The notes under the pieces are model-generated. The model saw only the letters and a program-made list of their open reading frames with translations, searched no databases and was not told the origin of the DNA. This document shows positions 60,460 to 64,000 of a stretch of 64,000 nt of DNA, piece after piece (position 1 is the stretch's first letter; every line of letters begins with the position of its first letter). This stretch comes from Parietichytrium sp. I65-24A. Its lineage: Eukaryota; Sar; Bigyra; Thraustochytrida; Thraustochytriidae. The position numbers and the translations under genes are program-made. Where the stretch lies: NCBI GenBank assembly GCA_012862575.1, contig BLSF01000090.1:62001-126000 (forward strand), given 5' to 3'.

Positions 60460-60500
60460 GCGTACACATCGCGTACACGTCGCGTACACGTCGCGTACAC
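60460..60500. repeat. CGCGTACACGT tandem units
   Basis: Four adjacent units of 10-11 bp, each with a GTAC core and an ACGT junction, in the spacer between Rrp40 and CAF-1 p60. Confidence 0.8.
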
Positions 60501-60631
60501 ACCGAGTGCCACACACGGATACGCCATAGATACGGCACAGGAAGACCTCCCATTCATTGCTGGCTGCTGGTTGGTCGCTTGTTGGTGGCGTCAAGTACGT
60601 GAAGTGCTTGTTTTGGTTCGTTCTGTTTGTG

Positions 60632-60660
60632 TTGTATTGTATTGTATTGTTTTGTTTTGT
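60632..60660. repeat. GTATT/GTTTT pentamer repeat
   Basis: Five to six 5 bp units (GTATT then GTTTT) about 100 bp before the CAF-1 p60 start. Confidence 0.8.
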
Positions 60661-60762
60661 CGGTCGCTTGTGAGTGAGCTGCAGGTCGGCAGTGCTTGCG
60701 CGTTGGAAAGGAGCGGGAGAAGCAGGACTCGGTGAAGGAGAGAGAGTGGGAGATACAAGGAG

Positions 60763-62740
60763 ATGCGTGTTTGCACGCCGCAGATCGCGTTCCACCAGGG
60801 GGATAGCGGCAAGAATGACCCCATCCTCTCGGTGGACGTGCACCCAAAGCTGGAGCTGATGGTGACGTGCGGGAGTGACAATGAATGCAAGCTGTGGGCC
60901 CTGGAGAGGTCGCAGGAGGACGGAAGCCCGTTTGTGTTTCAAGTGGCCATCGTGGCGCACTCGAAAGCGGTGAATGCAGTGAAATTCTCACCGAATGGTA
61001 AGTTGGCGTTTATTTCTTTTCTTTTTTTTTTCGGTTTAGCGCGCGAGCTGCACGTCTGAGCAGGCGTGGGCGACAGTGTGAGGGAAAGATCAAATCTGAC
61101 ACGCAGGTATGATTGTTGTTGCCACAGGCGTGAGCTTGGCCTCTTGCAGCGATGACGGCAGGGTCTGTGTCATGAGTTGCAGCGAAGAGGCTATCCAGAG
61201 GAGCCTGATCGAGGATCTCCGTATCCCTGGTTCTGCTCCTAGCGCCACCGCTGCGACAGACACGGCTACCCTCTGGAACGCAGTCAAGGACGAGAAACAG
61301 GTGACACGACGGTACCTCCGTGGCCACTCTGGAGATGTCATAGATCTTGCGTGGTCCAAAGATAGCAACCTCATTGTTTCTGGCTCGATCGATGGGATTG
61401 TTTTGCTCTGGAATGTGGGCTCCGGGAAAGTGATTCGGTCGTTTGATGAACATGGCCACTATGTCCAGGGCGTTGCGTGGGATCCTTACCAGCACTATTT
61501 CTGCTCCGAGAGCGCGGACAGGAGCGTCAAGGTGTACAAAATGAAATTGAAGAACTCGTGCTCCAAGAAAGGAAGTACCAAGCCTACGTCAGAAACTCCG
61601 CAGACCGACGCGCAAGCAACCTATGTATATCAGTGTGAGCTGAGCAAACGATTCTACTCGCAAAGTCAAAAAATCATCCAGCAAGATCCGACCAAGTCGG
61701 AGTGCGAAGATGCTACCGTTTCGCCGCAGGTTGTTATGAAGAAGAAATCTCAGAGCTTGTTTCTGGACGACTCCGCCGCCACGTTCTTTCGCAGACCTGC
61801 GTGGTCTCCGGATGGGTCTCTTCTAGTGGTGCCAACGGGCCACTACAAACCAGAAAAGGGCAGCGCCCCGTTGCCGACAACATTTGTCTTCTCCAGGGGG
61901 AATTGGCAGAGCCCTGTCATGCATTTGCCAGGAATGTCGCGAGCGTCAGTAGCTGTTCAATTCTCTCCGATTCTTTATCACCTCAGAGGGGGGAGCGCGC
62001 GCCCCTGGCTTGAAGTAAAGTATCGAATGGTTTTTGCGGTCGCCACTCTGAATAGCGTGTACATCTATGATACTCAGCACCAGCATCCTATTGGCATTGC
62101 AGAAAATATCCATCTCGCTCAAATTACAGACATAGCCTGGTCCAAAGATGGTTACGGGCTAATAGTGTCCTCAAATGATGGGTACTGCTCACTTGTCGTC
62201 ATGGATCAAGACGAGCTTGGCAAATCTCTTCCGGACAGTCTCGCCCCGGAGGTTATGACAGCCGCTGCGCCTCTGTACACAAAGTATTTGTCTTTAGCCT
62301 CACAGGCAGAAGCTAAAGCTGTGGCACTTCCTTCGAAAGCATCCTCACAGAGCCCTGGAGAGGAGGAGTCCGCGGAAGAGTCTATAGGGCAGGTCGAAAG
62401 ACAGGCTTCTGCAAAACAGATCCGCAGAATAACTCCCCTCTCTGTTGGGGGAACGAATCCCTTTTCTGTGGCGGCTGCGGGGGCGACCAGCAATCACAGT
62501 CGCGCCGCATCTCCCGCTTCTGAAAGAAAACGAAAAATCAAGCCGGAGGTACTCGCACATTTCGAGAGCCCAAAGAAGACAACGGCAACAGTGTCAGCAG
62601 TTCAGACTGTTAGAAATTTTTTTACGACGCCAGCGTCTACGTCCTCTCTCACGCCCAGCGCTCCACAAGAGTCTCTGGAAAATTCCAATCCTAGCAAAAA
62701 AAGACGCGTCCCGCTTATTCACGTGTCGCCACCTCAGTGA
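60763..62740 (+). CDS. CHAF1B: chromatin assembly factor 1 subunit p60 (Cac2), two exons
   Basis: Exons 60763-60997 and 61128-62740, intron 130 bp (ATG|GTAAGT ... CCACAG|GCG), which splits a Gly codon; about 615 residues. The first residues 'MRVCTPQIAFHQGD' and 'ILSVDVHPK' match the p60 start. WD40 blades follow: 'SKAVNAVKFSPNG|VSLASCSDDG', 'LRGHSGDVIDLAWSKDSNL', 'EHGHYVQGVAWDPYQHYF'. The p60-specific block is clear: 'LFLDDSAATFFRRPAWSPDG', 'VFSRGNWQSPVMHLPG', 'YRMVFAVATLNSVYIYDTQ' and 'ITDIAWSKDGYGLIVSSNDG'. In the tail, 'RRITPLSV' (about 511-518) looks like the ASF1-binding B-domain shared with HIRA, and 'VQTVRNFF' (570-577) is a degenerate PCNA-box-like motif. CAF-1 deposits H3-H4 behind replication forks. 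Confidence 0.92.
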
Positions 62741-63084
62741 TTTGACGCCAAGGCTGATACATATGTGGGGCGATCTCCTCACCAGGATTAAGCGTCAGTC
62801 AACTGATCTATGCTTCGCAGCGTGAGAAGCATGAGGGATTAGACTCTCGCGCAATGGTCAGAATCGAGCGTAGAATTTGATGGCACTCAGACCGCAAAAC
62901 ACACCTCAAGAGTCGGCGTTGGTCTTGTTTTCTCTATTGACCGTGAAAAAAGACAAGTTTATTTCTAAAACGTATTCATGTATAATCTCGACTACAAGCG
63001 AAACAAAACCCCTGTTTGTCTTCTCGCCAAAATACAAAACAAGATCAGCGATGTACACGCCAAAAGACTACCACCCCGGTTGGA
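62741..63084. other. convergent 3' spacer
   Basis: 344 bp between the stops of CAF-1 p60 and the second WDR5-like gene. AT-rich, no gene seen. Confidence 0.6.
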
Positions 63085-64000
63085 TCAGAGTTCCACACAG
63101 ACAACATGAGGCTCCGCTCTCTCGCGAGCATCTTCATCAGAGGCTCCAGAGAGGTTTGTCCAGACGCGAACTTCCCCACCGTTCTCCTTGGATGCAATGC
63201 CTGCAGAGACCACGGTACCGTCGTACGGGTGAGCATCGACGCTAAGTACTGGCGTCTCGTGTGCTCGGAGCGTATGTGTCACCTTTTTCGACTGCAAATC
63301 CCACATCAATACGCTGCCATTCTCGGACCCAGATATGATAGATGCGGAACCATCGTAGACGGAGAACGCTGAGGATAAACACAGACGCTCCTGAATGTGG
63401 CCACGGTAAGACTTTAGTGAGCGAGTCTGCCCATAGTTCCACAACTGTAGCAGGCCGCCAAATGACCCCGTGAGAACAAATTTGCCGTTAGGGGAGAACC
63501 TCGCGCTGGACATTGCTGGGTTTTCATCTTGCACTATAGTTCGTAGACAATGTGTTGAACGAAGCTCCCACAAGCGGCAAAGCCCGTCCAAGCTGGCAGA
63601 GACAAACAAGGATCCGCGTCGGTTGAAATCCACACAAGTTACAGGATCGGTGTGAGCTTTTAACGTCCGGATGCTTTTGCCAGTCTTGACGTCCCATAGT
63701 CTGACGCTGTTATCGAAACCCCCTGACACGATGAAATTGTTGGATGGGCTGTAATCTACCGTAAACGCAATGTCCTGGTGCCCATTCAGCGTCATGATTC
63801 TGGAGGTGGACTCTACATCCCATAGCGCAACCGTAGTATCATCCGAGGCTGTACATAGCTTTGTCGAGTCTGGCGACCACGCCAGTGACGAGATTCCGCT
63901 AGAATGCCCAACAAGCGTGTGCTTTAACTCCCACGCCTCAGAGGACCACAGAGCGCAGGTCCCATCGGCAGCTAGAAGCCAACATTTTTACGTTTGGGTC
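63085..64000 (-). CDS. second WDR5-like WD40 protein, 5' end cut by the window edge
   Basis: On the minus strand, an open frame runs from the stop at 63085 up to about 63987. The visible part holds most blades of a WDR5-type propeller: 'LVGHSSGISSLAWSPDS', 'LNGHQDIAFTVDYSPSNN', 'LKAHTDPVTCVDFNRRGSL', 'SASLDGLCRLWELRSTHC', 'NPAMSSARFSPNGKF', 'RGHIQERLCLSSAFS' and 'RAHETPVLSVDAHP'. It is a diverged paralogue of the gene at 56227: the usual 'SSSYDGLCRIWDTASGQC' became 'SASLDGLCRLWELRSTHC'. At 63970 the reading frame breaks. Upstream, frame 1 reads 'DPNVKMLASS', which matches the WDR5 blade start; one extra T then separates it from 'ADGTCALW'. This could be a sequencing error, a real frameshift or an exon boundary (TTCTAG precedes). 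It may be a diverged COMPASS-type scaffold or another WD40 adaptor. Confidence 0.85.

Larger units (their letters stand above)
59849..60762. promoter_or_regulatory. divergent spacer/promoter region of Rrp40 and CAF-1 p60
   Basis: A 914 bp spacer that must hold both promoters. It carries a (CTGT)n run next to Rrp40, a CCCAAACAT array (59980-60008), four CGCGTACACGT-like units (60460-60500) and a GTATT/GTTTT pentamer run (60632-60660). No further gene is seen, and I cannot mark core promoter elements with confidence. Confidence 0.45.

Noticed and set aside
1-64000. CRISPR arrays, bacterial operons, ribosome binding sites, insertion sequences or viral genes
   Set aside because: The window is eukaryotic, with spliced genes. 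No regularly spaced repeats, transposase, integrase, capsid or reverse transcriptase motifs were seen.

Overview
The window is nuclear DNA of a eukaryotic microbe. The genes are long and mostly uninterrupted. The few introns are short (66-130 bp), six with GTAAGT donors and one with GTACGT, and they use the standard code. The protein set is that of a flagellated protist rather than an animal or fungus: a centriolar SAS-4/CPAP-type protein, a DD3-3 family surface protein, a plant-like CPSF30-YTH fusion and an orphan seven-helix membrane protein. A stramenopile such as a thraustochytrid fits, but this is inference; no marker gene in the window settles it.

Layout. 1-3.5 kb: the 3' part of an orphan Ala/Ser-rich protein (+), converging on a two-exon cysteine-rich orphan (-). 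3.5-7.5 kb: non-coding. 7.5-9.8 kb: a DD3-3-like type I membrane protein (+). 9.8-24.4 kb: a 14.5 kb stretch with no convincing gene but many short tandem repeats, GTAC-rich palindromes and GA/TC tracts. 24.4-28.7 kb: a 1442-residue TPR protein (+). 28.7-32.5 kb: non-coding. 32.5-35.4 kb: a CPSF30-like protein with an unusual order of domains, CCCH fingers - YTH - DCD - KH - RGG tail (+). 35.8-37.5 kb: an ankyrin/coiled-coil protein (-). 38.27-38.65 kb: an assembly gap. 38.9-39.8 kb: an endonuclease/exonuclease/phosphatase family protein (+). 40.8-46.9 kb: a 2055-residue TPR/zinc-finger orphan (+). 49.1-50.8 kb: a receptor-like 7TM protein (+). 51.0-53.2 kb: SAS-4/CPAP-like (-). 54.7-55.7 kb: aspartyl/asparaginyl beta-hydroxylase-like (+). 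56.2-64 kb: a dense block of WDR5 (+), five-exon tRNA-splicing endonuclease subunit Sen2 (+), exosome Rrp40/EXOSC3 (-), CAF-1 p60/CHAF1B (+) and a second WDR5-like gene running off the right edge (-).

The right-hand 8 kb groups RNA-processing genes (Sen2, Rrp40) with chromatin genes (WDR5 twice, CAF-1 p60). CPSF30 at 32.5 kb adds mRNA 3'-end formation. They are independent transcription units, so no operon is implied. The most novel item is the CPSF30-YTH-DCD-KH protein, which would join cleavage/polyadenylation, m6A reading and a stress-associated DCD domain in one chain. The spacers also carry a recurring motif, TGAC(A/T)GTGAGT, far more often than chance would allow, plus a dispersed AATTCTGA repeat.
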